Source of the DNA: an uncultured Eubacterium sp.
GTDB lineage: Bacteria > Bacillota > Clostridia > Oscillospirales > Acutalibacteraceae
Direction of reading: 5' to 3'
Assembly: GCA_944385025.1 (NCBI GenBank)
Contig: CALWVQ010000024.1
Span: forward strand, 1-56,863
DNA: 56,863 nucleotides
Shown here: positions 50,464-56,863 of the stretch, piece after piece
Layout of the letters: each line of letters starts with the position of its first letter
Position numbering within the stretch: the first letter of the stretch is position 1
Made by a program: the position numbers and the translations under genes
Notes under the pieces: generated by a model
Told to the model about the DNA's origin: nothing
The model's database searches: none
The model's input: only the letters and a program-made list of their open reading frames with translations

Positions 50464-51738
50464 ATGGCAAAGTTACCGTTTGTTACAAAGGAAAAAGTAG
50501 AGGAAATTGCAGCAAAATATCCCACTCCTTTCCATCTTTATGACGAAAACGGAATACGAAAGAACGCTGAAAATTTAAAAAAAGCATTTTCTTGGAATAA
50601 GGGATTTAAAGAGTATTTTGCAGTTAAGGCAACGCCTAACCCTTTTTTAATTAATATTCTTCGTGAATACGGCTGCGGTTGTGACTGCTCGTCAAAAACA
50701 GAACTTATGATGGCAAAAACAATCGGCGCAGTGGGTGACGATATAATGTTTTCGTCTAATGATACGCCTATTGAAGAATTCAAATATTGTAATGATTTAG
50801 GCGGCATCATAAATTTGGACGATATTACTCACATTGAAGCCGTTGAAAAAGCCTGCGGAAAGCTTCCTAAAAAAATGAGCTGTCGCTTCAATCCGGGCGG
50901 AATGTTTAAAATAACTAATGATATTATGGATAACCCCGGCGACGCTAAATACGGTATGACAACCGAGCAAATGTACGAGGCTTTTTCAATTATGAAAGAA
51001 AAAGGTGTAGAGGAGTTCGGTATCCACGCTTTTCTTTGTTCAAATACAGTAACAAACGAGTATTACCCAATGCTTGCAAAGATTTTATTTGAACTTGCAG
51101 TCGATTTAAAAAATAAAATCGGAGTACACATTACTTTTATTAACCTTTCAGGCGGAATCGGTATTCCTTACAGACCGGAACAGGAAGAAAATGATATATT
51201 TGTAATCGGTGAAGGTGTAAGAAAGGCTTACGAAGAAACACTTGTACCTGCAGGTATGGACGATGTATCTATTTTTACAGAGCTTGGCAGATATATGATG
51301 GGTCCTTACGGCGGACTTGTAACAAAGGCAATTAACGAAAAACATACTCATAAAGAGTATATAGGTGTTGACGCTTGTGCAGTGAATCTTATGAGACCTG
51401 CTATTTACGGCGCTTATCATCACATCACTGTTTTAGGCAAAGAAAGCGAAGAGTGTTCCTGCAAATATGACGTTACAGGTTCTCTTTGCGAAAACTGCGA
51501 TAAGTTTGCAATTGACAGAATGCTGCCGAAAATTGAAATGGGCGATTACCTCTTTATTCACGATGCAGGGGCTCACGGTTTTTCAATGGGCTATAACTAT
51601 AATGGCAAACTTAAGAGCGCAGAAATTCTTCTTAAATCTGACGGAAGTTTTGAACTTATAAGAAGAGCTGAAACACCAAAGGATTATTTTGCAACGTTTG
51701 ACTGTTTTGATTTTTATAACGACCTTATAACTGAATAA
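50464..51738 (+). CDS. lysA: Diaminopimelate decarboxylase-like PLP enzyme
   Basis: This 424-residue fold-type III PLP decarboxylase has K55 in YFAVKATPNP as the PLP lysine, a GIHAFLCSN segment, the glycine-rich LSGGIGIPY and the active-site Cys region GSLCENCD. The expected reaction is meso-diaminopimelate to lysine. The substrate-specific residues (TELGRYM) are of the DAP rather than the ornithine type, but confirmation is needed. ATG 50464 has GGAGG upstream; a longer reading starts inside engB. Confidence 0.88.
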   Translation: MAKLPFVTKEKVEEIAAKYPTPFHLYDENGIRKNAENLKKAFSWNKGFKEYFAVKATPNPFLINILREYGCGCDCSSKTELMMAKTIGAVGDDIMFSSNDTPIEEFKYCNDLGGIINLDDITHIEAVEKACGKLPKKMSCRFNPGGMFKITNDIMDNPGDAKYGMTTEQMYEAFSIMKEKGVEEFGIHAFLCSNTVTNEYYPMLAKILFELAVDLKNKIGVHITFINLSGGIGIPYRPEQEENDIFVIGEGVRKAYEETLVPAGMDDVSIFTELGRYMMGPYGGLVTKAINEKHTHKEYIGVDACAVNLMRPAIYGAYHHITVLGKESEECSCKYDVTGSLCENCDKFAIDRMLPKIEMGDYLFIHDAGAHGFSMGYNYNGKLKSAEILLKSDGSFELIRRAETPKDYFATFDCFDFYNDLITE

Positions 51739-51745
51739 AATATGT

Positions 51746-51776
51746 AAAAACCTCGATTTATTTCGGGGTTTTTCTT
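51746..51776 (+). terminator. Terminator after lysA
   Basis: AAAAACCTCG (51746-51755) pairs with CGGGGTTTTT (51764-51773), with one T-G pair, then CTTT. Confidence 0.75.
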
Positions 51777-51803
51777 TACTTTCACAGTTTAGTGTGTTAC
51801 AAT
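51775..51803 (+). promoter_or_regulatory. Candidate promoter of the YerC-like gene
   Basis: TTTACT (51775-51780), a 17-nt spacer and TACAAT (51798-51803), 20 nt before the start. Confidence 0.5.
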
Positions 51804-51823
51804 GTGATTACCGAGGTGATTTT

Positions 51824-52135
51824 ATGAGCAGAAAGTTACAGGATGATAATCTTGATTTTTTATTTAAAGCAGTTCTCTCACTTGAGAATATTGACGAATG
51901 CTATGATTTCTTTGAAGATCTTTGCACTATTCAGGAGTTAAAGGCAATCAGCCAAAGACTTGTTGTTGCTAAAATGTTAAGCGATAAGTGCGTCTATACA
52001 GACATAGTAAACGCCACAGGTGCATCTACTGCTACTATCAGCCGTGTGAATCGTTCTCTTCAGTACGGTTGTGACGGATATGATAAGATTTTTGAACGAA
52101 TCAAAGAAAGTGAAGAAAATGAGCAGCAGTTATAA
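51824..52135 (+). CDS. YerC/YecD family TrpR-like DNA-binding protein
   Basis: This 103-residue protein has the TrpR-like core: TIQELKAISQRLVVAKML (first helices) then VYTDIVNATGASTATISRVNRSLQYG, a clear helix-turn-helix. Such proteins are putative repressors; the effector and targets are unknown. ATG 51824 follows GAGGTGA. It overlaps the methyltransferase gene by 17 nt. Confidence 0.88.
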   Translation: MSRKLQDDNLDFLFKAVLSLENIDECYDFFEDLCTIQELKAISQRLVVAKMLSDKCVYTDIVNATGASTATISRVNRSLQYGCDGYDKIFERIKESEENEQQL

Positions 52136-52847
52136 TGAGTTTGCACATTATTATGATATACTGACAGAAAATGTTGATTATAAAGTTAGAAGTGATTACA
52201 TTTCTAACTTTTTTTCTGATTATGGTAACGGGGGAAACAAACTGCTTGATTTAGCTTGCGGAACAGGTTCTTTTTGTAAGGAATTTGCAAACAGGGGATA
52301 CAGCATTACCGGCATTGACTCGTCAGAAGATATGCTTTCTGTTGCCGATAGTAAATTAAAATCAAAAGCTAAATTTATATGCGCCGATATGACCGATTTT
52401 AAATTCAGCGATAAGTTTGACTTTTGTGTTTGTATGCTTGACAGTATCAATCATCTTACAGATATTGAGTTAGTTAAAAAGTGCTTTAATTGTGTTTATG
52501 ACAGCCTTAATAAAGGCGGCATTTTTGTATTTGATGTAAATACGCCGTATAAACATAACTGCATTCTTGCCGACAACACCTTTGTTTTTGATGAAGAGGA
52601 CTTTTTCTTAAGCTGGGACAATGAGTGTGAAAATGACAATGTTGTAAGAATTTTAATAGATATTTTCGCTTTTAACGGTAAAAACTACGACAGATTTAGC
52701 GAGGAGTTTTACGAAAAAGCATATGACATTGATGAGATTAAGTCAGTTATCGGCAATTTTGAGATTTTGGGAATTTTTGATGAGCTTACTTTTAATGAAC
52801 CCAAAAATGACAGTGAAAGAATTTATTTTGTGTTAAAAAGGAATTAA
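52119..52847 (+). CDS. Class I SAM-dependent methyltransferase
   Basis: This 242-residue enzyme has motif I LLDLACGTGSF (about 42-52), a GIDSSEDML acidic strand-2 loop and CADMTDF motif II, with FDFCVCMLDSINHL as motif IV. The substrate is unknown (small molecule or protein). ATG 52119 lies inside the YerC-like gene, so translation is coupled. hslO follows after 3 nt. Confidence 0.87.
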   Translation: MSSSYNEFAHYYDILTENVDYKVRSDYISNFFSDYGNGGNKLLDLACGTGSFCKEFANRGYSITGIDSSEDMLSVADSKLKSKAKFICADMTDFKFSDKFDFCVCMLDSINHLTDIELVKKCFNCVYDSLNKGGIFVFDVNTPYKHNCILADNTFVFDEEDFFLSWDNECENDNVVRILIDIFAFNGKNYDRFSEEFYEKAYDIDEIKSVIGNFEILGIFDELTFNEPKNDSERIYFVLKRN

Positions 52848-52850
52848 CTT

Positions 52851-53732
52851 ATGGGAAAGATAGTAAGATATATTACACAGGACGGAAGCGCCTTCGTTAT
52901 TGCTGCCGATACTACCGACGTTGTTTCCAAAGCGGAGCAAATTCATAAAACCTCTGCAGTTACTACTGCCGCATTAGGCAGACTGATGACTGCTTGTTCT
53001 ATGATGGGCGATATGCTCAAAGGCAAGGACGATAGTATTACTTTGAGAATGAACGGTGAAGGTCCTGCAGGCACTTTGATTGCCGTGTCAGACAGTCAGG
53101 GCAACACAAGGGGATATGTTCAGAATCCTGTTGTTGAAATACCGCTAAACGAAAAAGGTAAACTTGACGTAAAGGGTGCTGTAGGAACAAACGGATTTCT
53201 TTATGTTATGAAGGATATGGGAATGAATGAGCCGTACGTCGGTCAGACTGAAATAGTAAGCGGCGAAATTGCAGAGGATATAACAAATTATTTTGCTGTT
53301 TCCGAGCAAACTCCTTCTGTATGCGCTCTGGGGGTTCTTGTTGATAAAGATTTATCTGTCAAAGCGGCAGGAGGGTTCATTATTCAGCTTCTACCCGGCT
53401 GCCCAGAAGAAGTTATTGAAAAAATAGAAAAATCAATTAGCAAGATTGACAGCGTTACCAATATGCTTTCTCAAGGAATGACGCCTGATGATATAGCAAA
53501 AATTGCTCTTGACGGTATCGAGATAGATAAGCTTGACGAAAGCGAAATTGAGTATAGATGCAACTGTTCAAAACAGCGTGTTGAAACTGCTCTCATTTCA
53601 ACAGGAATTGAGAGTTTAAAAGAAATGGCAGAAGAAAATAAGGATATTACCGTTGAATGTCATTTTTGTGATAAGACATATGTTTTTACTCCAAAAGAGA
53701 TAGAAAAACTCATTGAACAAACGTTAAATTAA
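52851..53732 (+). CDS. hslO: Redox-regulated chaperone Hsp33
   Basis: This 293-residue heat-shock protein is activated by oxidation of a zinc-binding Cys cluster. The C-terminal C237-x-C239 (CNCS) and C270-x-x-C273 (CHFC) form this switch. The N terminus, RYITQDGSAFVIAADTT, and the MMGDMLKGKDDSITLRMNGEGPAG segment are family typical. It holds unfolded proteins under oxidative stress. No terminator was seen after it. Confidence 0.95.
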   Translation: MGKIVRYITQDGSAFVIAADTTDVVSKAEQIHKTSAVTTAALGRLMTACSMMGDMLKGKDDSITLRMNGEGPAGTLIAVSDSQGNTRGYVQNPVVEIPLNEKGKLDVKGAVGTNGFLYVMKDMGMNEPYVGQTEIVSGEIAEDITNYFAVSEQTPSVCALGVLVDKDLSVKAAGGFIIQLLPGCPEEVIEKIEKSISKIDSVTNMLSQGMTPDDIAKIALDGIEIDKLDESEIEYRCNCSKQRVETALISTGIESLKEMAEENKDITVECHFCDKTYVFTPKEIEKLIEQTLN

Positions 53733-53768
53733 AAACAATTATTTTTACCAAAAATATTAAAAAAAGTA

Positions 53769-53797
53769 TTGACATTTAATATGAGTTATTGTATTAT
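53769..53797 (+). promoter_or_regulatory. Promoter of the tRNA cluster
   Basis: TTGACA (53769-53774), a 17-nt spacer and TATTAT (53792-53797) lie 30 nt before the first tRNA. Confidence 0.78.
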
Positions 53798-53827
53798 ATA
53801 ACACGTCGCAAGACACATAACTTATGT

Positions 53828-53903
53828 GGGAGCATAGCTCAGCTGGGAGAGCATCTGCCTTACAAGCAGAGGGTCACAGGTTCGAGCCCTGTTGTTCCCA
53901 CCA
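53828..53903 (+). tRNA. tRNA-Val (anticodon TAC)
   Basis: It has the 7-bp acceptor stem GGGAGCA with TGTTCCC (one G-T pair), a D arm, an anticodon loop reading CTTACAA and a GTTCGAGCC T arm. The CCA end is encoded. It is the first gene of a five-tRNA cluster. Confidence 0.95.
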
Positions 53904-53908
53904 CAAAT

Positions 53909-53985
53909 GGCCCGGTAGTTCAGCTGGTTAGAACGCTAGCCTGTCACGCTAGAGGTCGACGGTTCGAGCCCGTTCCGGGTCGCCA
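53909..53985 (+). tRNA. tRNA-Asp (anticodon GTC)
   Basis: Acceptor stem GGCCCGG with CCGGGTC, anticodon loop CTGTCAC, GTTCGAGCC T arm and encoded CCA. It lies 5 nt from tRNA-Val. Confidence 0.95.
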
Positions 53986-53990
53986 TTTGT

Positions 53991-54066
<76 letters not shown>

Positions 54067-54071
54067 CATAT

Positions 54072-54147
54072 GCGGATGTAGCTCACCCGGTAGAGCGCAA
54101 CCTTGCCAAGGTTGAGGTAGCGAGTTCGAGCCTCGTCATCCGCTCCA
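54072..54147 (+). tRNA. tRNA-Gly (anticodon GCC)
   Basis: Acceptor stem GCGGATG with CATCCGC, anticodon loop TTGCCAA, GTTCGAGCC T arm, encoded CCA. Confidence 0.95.
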
Positions 54148-54151
54148 AAAT

Positions 54152-54176
54152 AAAAGGCTTCATTTTGAAGCCTTTT
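54152..54176 (+). terminator. Terminator-like hairpin inside the tRNA cluster
   Basis: AAAAGGCTTC (54152-54161) pairs perfectly with GAAGCCTTTT (54167-54176) over ATTTT. Only four T residues follow the G/C part before CTC, so termination would be partial, and tRNA-Cys begins 7 nt later. Confidence 0.6.
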
Positions 54177-54183
54177 CTCATAC

Positions 54184-54258
54184 GGCACCATAGCCAAGTG
54201 GTAAGGCAGAGCTCTGCAAAAGCTTTACGCCCCAGTTCAAATCTGGGTGGTGCCTCCA
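54184..54258 (+). tRNA. tRNA-Cys (anticodon GCA)
   Basis: Acceptor stem GGCACCA with TGGTGCC, anticodon loop CTGCAAA, T arm GTTCAAATC, encoded CCA. No promoter lies between it and the preceding hairpin, so it depends on read-through from the other tRNAs. Confidence 0.95.
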
Positions 54259-54260
54259 GC

Positions 54261-54290
54261 AAGACAGTCGGAAACGGCTGTCTTTTTTTA
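54261..54290 (+). terminator. Terminator of the tRNA cluster
   Basis: AAGACAGTC (54261-54269) pairs with GGCTGTCTT (54276-54284), with one T-G pair, over a 6-nt loop and a T-run to 54289. Confidence 0.85.
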
Positions 54291-54311
54291 TTTTTCTTTT
54301 TATATAGGGTA

Positions 54312-54340
54312 TTGAATATTAGTTAGTTATATAATAAAAT
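54312..54340 (+). promoter_or_regulatory. Promoter of the FGGY kinase-araA unit
   Basis: TTGAAT (54312-54317), a 17-nt spacer and TAAAAT (54335-54340), 30 nt before the start codon. No cre-like or AraR-like site was recognised. Confidence 0.55.
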
Positions 54341-54369
54341 ATAATTGAATAATAATATGAGAGGTTGTT

Positions 54370-55947
54370 ATGAAAAAAGTATTTGATTTTAATGATGTTT
54401 CATTAGGCGTTGAGTTTGGCTCAACAAGAATTAAAGCCGTACTTGTTGACAGTCAATGTAATGTTATCGAAACAGGAAGCTATGATTGGGAGAATCAGCT
54501 CGTTAACGGAATATGGACTTATTCTCTTGACGATGTATGGAAAGGTCTTCAAAGTGCATATAAAAGTTTAAAGGATAATGTTTTTTCAGAATACGGCATC
54601 AAAATAAAAAAAATATCTTCAATGGGCTTTTCTGCAATGATGCACGGTTATCTTCCTTTTGATAAAAACGGAAATCAGCTCGCAGAATTTCGTACTTGGA
54701 GAAATACAATTACATATGACGCTTCAAAAAAACTGACAGAATGCTTTAGTTTCAACATTCCGCAGCGCTGGAGTATCTCTCATCTATATCAAGCTATTTT
54801 AAATAACGAAATACACGTAGAAAACATTTCTTTCCTGACAACCCTTGCAGGATATGTTCATTGGAAATTGTGCGGTGAAAAAGTTCTCGGAGTAGGCGAG
54901 GCATCGGGAATGTTTCCAATTGACAGCAATAAAAACGATTATGACGCTGTAATGCTTGAAAATTTTTCTGCTCTCAGTGAAGTAAAAAAGTACAGTTGGA
55001 ACATTAAAGATATTTTGCCTAAAGTTCTTGTAGCAGGGGACAGTGCAGGAACTCTTACTGATGAAGGCGCGCTGTTAATTGATCCCAGCGGTGATCTTCA
55101 GTCGGGTTCGATTATGTGTCCGCCTGAAGGAGATGCAGGAACAGGAATGACGGCAACAAACAGCGTTAGAGTAAGGACAGGAAACGTTTCTGCAGGTACT
55201 TCGATATTTTCTATGATTGTTCTTGAAAAACCTCTGTCAAAGCTTTATGAAGAGATTGATATGGTTACAACACCCACAGGTAAACCCGTTGCAATGGTGC
55301 ACTGCAATAACTGCTGCACGGATTTGGATTATTGGGTAAAGCTGTTTATTCAGTTTAACGATATTTGCGGAGGAAATCTCACTAAAGCGCAAATATATGA
55401 TTTATTATATAACGAAGCTTTAAAAGCGGATGCAGACGCAGGAAATATGATTAATTTTAATTATTTTTCAGGTGAACCTGTTGCTCATCTTGACGGCGGC
55501 AGACCGTTGTTTGCAAGGTGTGAAAATGCAAAATTTAATTTACCTAACTTTATGCGTACTCAAATATATTCAGCTATGGCCGCTCTTAAGGTAGGTATGG
55601 AAATTTTAGAAAAAGAAAATGTGAAAATCGAATTCTTAAACGGTCATGGCGGTCTCTTTAAAACAAAGTACGTAGGTCAGAGACTTATGGCAGGTGCTAT
55701 GAACACTCCCGTTGCCGTAATGTCAACAGCTGGTGAAGGCGGGGCTTGGGGTATTGCTATTTTGGCAAGATTTGCCCTTAATAACCAAAACAAGAGTCTC
55801 GAAGATTATCTTGATGAATTTATTTTCAGTAAGTATGAAAGTTCTGTGGTTGAGCCTGTAGCAGAAGATGTTGACGGATTTAAAAAATATATGAATTTGT
55901 ATAAAAAAGCGCTGGCAGTTGAAAAGTCGGCAGTAGAAAATATTTAA
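54370..55947 (+). CDS. FGGY-family carbohydrate kinase, probable ribulokinase-type
   Basis: This 525-residue sugar kinase has the N-terminal LGVEFGSTRIKAVLVD phosphate loop, MGFSAMMHGYLPFD, a substrate loop EFRTWRNT and the C-terminal FLNGHGGLFKTKYVGQRLMAGAMNTPVAVM. It resembles the FGGY group found next to araA in place of a classical AraB, so phosphorylation of L-ribulose in arabinose breakdown is likely but is inferred from the araA neighbour 11 nt downstream. AGAGGTTG precedes the ATG. Confidence 0.85.
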   Translation: MKKVFDFNDVSLGVEFGSTRIKAVLVDSQCNVIETGSYDWENQLVNGIWTYSLDDVWKGLQSAYKSLKDNVFSEYGIKIKKISSMGFSAMMHGYLPFDKNGNQLAEFRTWRNTITYDASKKLTECFSFNIPQRWSISHLYQAILNNEIHVENISFLTTLAGYVHWKLCGEKVLGVGEASGMFPIDSNKNDYDAVMLENFSALSEVKKYSWNIKDILPKVLVAGDSAGTLTDEGALLIDPSGDLQSGSIMCPPEGDAGTGMTATNSVRVRTGNVSAGTSIFSMIVLEKPLSKLYEEIDMVTTPTGKPVAMVHCNNCCTDLDYWVKLFIQFNDICGGNLTKAQIYDLLYNEALKADADAGNMINFNYFSGEPVAHLDGGRPLFARCENAKFNLPNFMRTQIYSAMAALKVGMEILEKENVKIEFLNGHGGLFKTKYVGQRLMAGAMNTPVAVMSTAGEGGAWGIAILARFALNNQNKSLEDYLDEFIFSKYESSVVEPVAEDVDGFKKYMNLYKKALAVEKSAVENI

Positions 55948-55958
55948 GGAGAATTAAA

Positions 55959-56863
55959 ATGTCAATTAAAGATTATGAATTTTGGTTTATCGTAGGAACA
56001 CAGCACCTTTACGGAGCTGAAATATTTAAGGATATAAACGACCATGCACAAGAAATATGTAATGAGTGGACTGACAAACTTCCTTGTAAAGTTGTAGCAA
56101 TTCCTTGTGTTAAAACCTCAAGTGAAATACTCGATGTTGTCAGAAAAGCCAATAATGCGCAAAACTGCGCCGGTATAATTACTTGGATGCATACATTTTC
56201 ACCGTCTAAAATGTGGATTGCCGGGCTTAATGAATTGAGCAAGCCTTATCTCCACGTTAATACACAATATAACCGTGATATTCCTTGGTCAGAAATTGAT
56301 ATGGACTTTATGAACTTAAATCAGTCTGCCCACGGCGACAGAGAGCACGGATATATTCACGCTCGTATGCGAAAAAGAGTCAAGGCGGTTGCAGGTTACT
56401 GGAAAGACGAAATTTTACAAAATAAAATCGGAATTTGGATGAGAGCGGCTGTTGGTGCAGCAGAATCTAGAAAACTTCGAGTTCTTCGCATTTCTGATAA
56501 TATGAGAAACGTAGCAGTTACAGACGGCGATAAAATTGAAGCGCAAATTAAGCTTGGCTGGCAGGTTGACCACTATGGAGTAGGCGATATTATAAAGCTT
56601 GTCAATGCAGTTACAGATGAAGAAATTGACGCGCAGATGGCAATATACAACGAGAATTACGATATGGATACAGATAATATTGACGCTGTTCGTTATCAGG
56701 CAAGAGAAGAGGTTGCCATCAAAAAATTCCTTGATGAAAACGGTTTCGGCGCTTTCCATACAAATTTCGAAGATTTGCAGGAGTTACGCCAGCTTCCCGG
56801 TCTTGCTGCACAGGATTTAATGCGTCAGGGATATGGTTTCGGCGCAGAAGGCGACTGGAAAGT
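55959..56863 (+). CDS. araA: L-arabinose isomerase, 5' part (runs off window)
   Basis: The first 301 codons of araA are present. The enzyme converts L-arabinose to L-ribulose. The N terminus YEFWFIVGTQHLYG and ITWMHTFSPSKMWIAGL, then HLNVTQYN-like HVNTQYNRDIPW, match AraA. LRVLRISDNMRNVAVTDGDKIEAQIKLGWQVDHYGVGD continues the match. The metal and catalytic residues of the C-terminal half are outside the window. AAGGAG precedes the ATG. It is co-transcribed with the FGGY kinase. Confidence 0.94.
   Translation, partial: MSIKDYEFWFIVGTQHLYGAEIFKDINDHAQEICNEWTDKLPCKVVAIPCVKTSSEILDVVRKANNAQNCAGIITWMHTFSPSKMWIAGLNELSKPYLHVNTQYNRDIPWSEIDMDFMNLNQSAHGDREHGYIHARMRKRVKAVAGYWKDEILQNKIGIWMRAAVGAAESRKLRVLRISDNMRNVAVTDGDKIEAQIKLGWQVDHYGVGDIIKLVNAVTDEEIDAQMAIYNENYDMDTDNIDAVRYQAREEVAIKKFLDENGFGAFHTNFEDLQELRQLPGLAAQDLMRQGYGFGAEGDWK

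Overview
The window looks like chromosome of a low-GC Gram-positive Clostridia member, probably Oscillospiraceae/Ruminococcus-like. This rests on AT-rich codon use, the Firmicute gene orders (dgt-dnaG-rpoD, rplI-dnaB, tilS-ftsH, tig-clpP-clpX-lon-engB, rbgA-rnhB-yraN-thrC), strong AGGAGG-type ribosome binding sites, and sigma-A promoters that nearly all have a 17-nt spacer. No rRNA, CRISPR array or prophage was seen. No gene-free stretch exceeds 300 bases; the longest is 2068-2341 (274 nt), which holds an orphan terminator and a possible structured RNA.

Layout. 1-126: left end of an IS3-like element leaving the window. 127-2860 (minus): VanZ-like membrane protein, DUF2974 lipase-like protein, nitroreductase. 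2997-5138: tex, convergent with a membrane-anchored metallophosphoesterase. 6103-15856: a long overlapping operon, dgt-dnaG-rpoD-DUF896-tmk-DUF2156-GNAT-DJ-1-FTHF cyclo-ligase-mltG-U32. 15896-18376: a monofunctional penicillin-binding protein and a WYL regulator. 18402-20535: ROK kinase, an unknown membrane protein and RNase HI. 20674-27569: rnj-rplI-dnaB-tilS-ftsH. 27680-31906: a divergent type IIA topoisomerase pair. 31982-35645: secG, a DEDDh exonuclease and a class A PBP. 35697-39179: ruvX, an M50 protease, a radical SAM protein and its DUF2344 partner. 39222-43131: rplS with a structured leader, then rbgA-rnhB-yraN-thrC. 43175-44098: a divergent DUF1540 peptide and a phosphoesterase around a palindrome. 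44177-51738: tig-clpP-clpX, lon-engB-lysA. 51824-53732: yerC-like, methyltransferase, hslO. 53828-54258: five tRNAs (Val, Asp, Phe, Gly, Cys). 54370 to the end: an FGGY kinase and the 5' part of araA, the start of a pentose pathway.

Most of the window is informational and housekeeping: replication (DnaG, DnaB, topoisomerases), transcription (RpoD), RNA processing (RNase J, HI, HII, TilS), ribosome assembly, protein quality control (trigger factor, ClpXP, Lon, FtsH, Hsp33) and cell wall growth (MltG, two PBPs). The genome is compact: stop codons sit inside terminators, -35 boxes sit inside upstream terminators, and several genes begin immediately after a terminator.

The best leads for something not routinely described are: the divergent topoisomerase pair with Gly at the quinolone Ser position; terminators that merge into the next gene's ribosome binding site; the 17-bp perfect palindrome on the -10 box between the DUF1540 and phosphoesterase genes; and the orphan terminator region with two competing partners for one hairpin arm. 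No clearly novel multi-gene defence or biosynthetic system was recognised.
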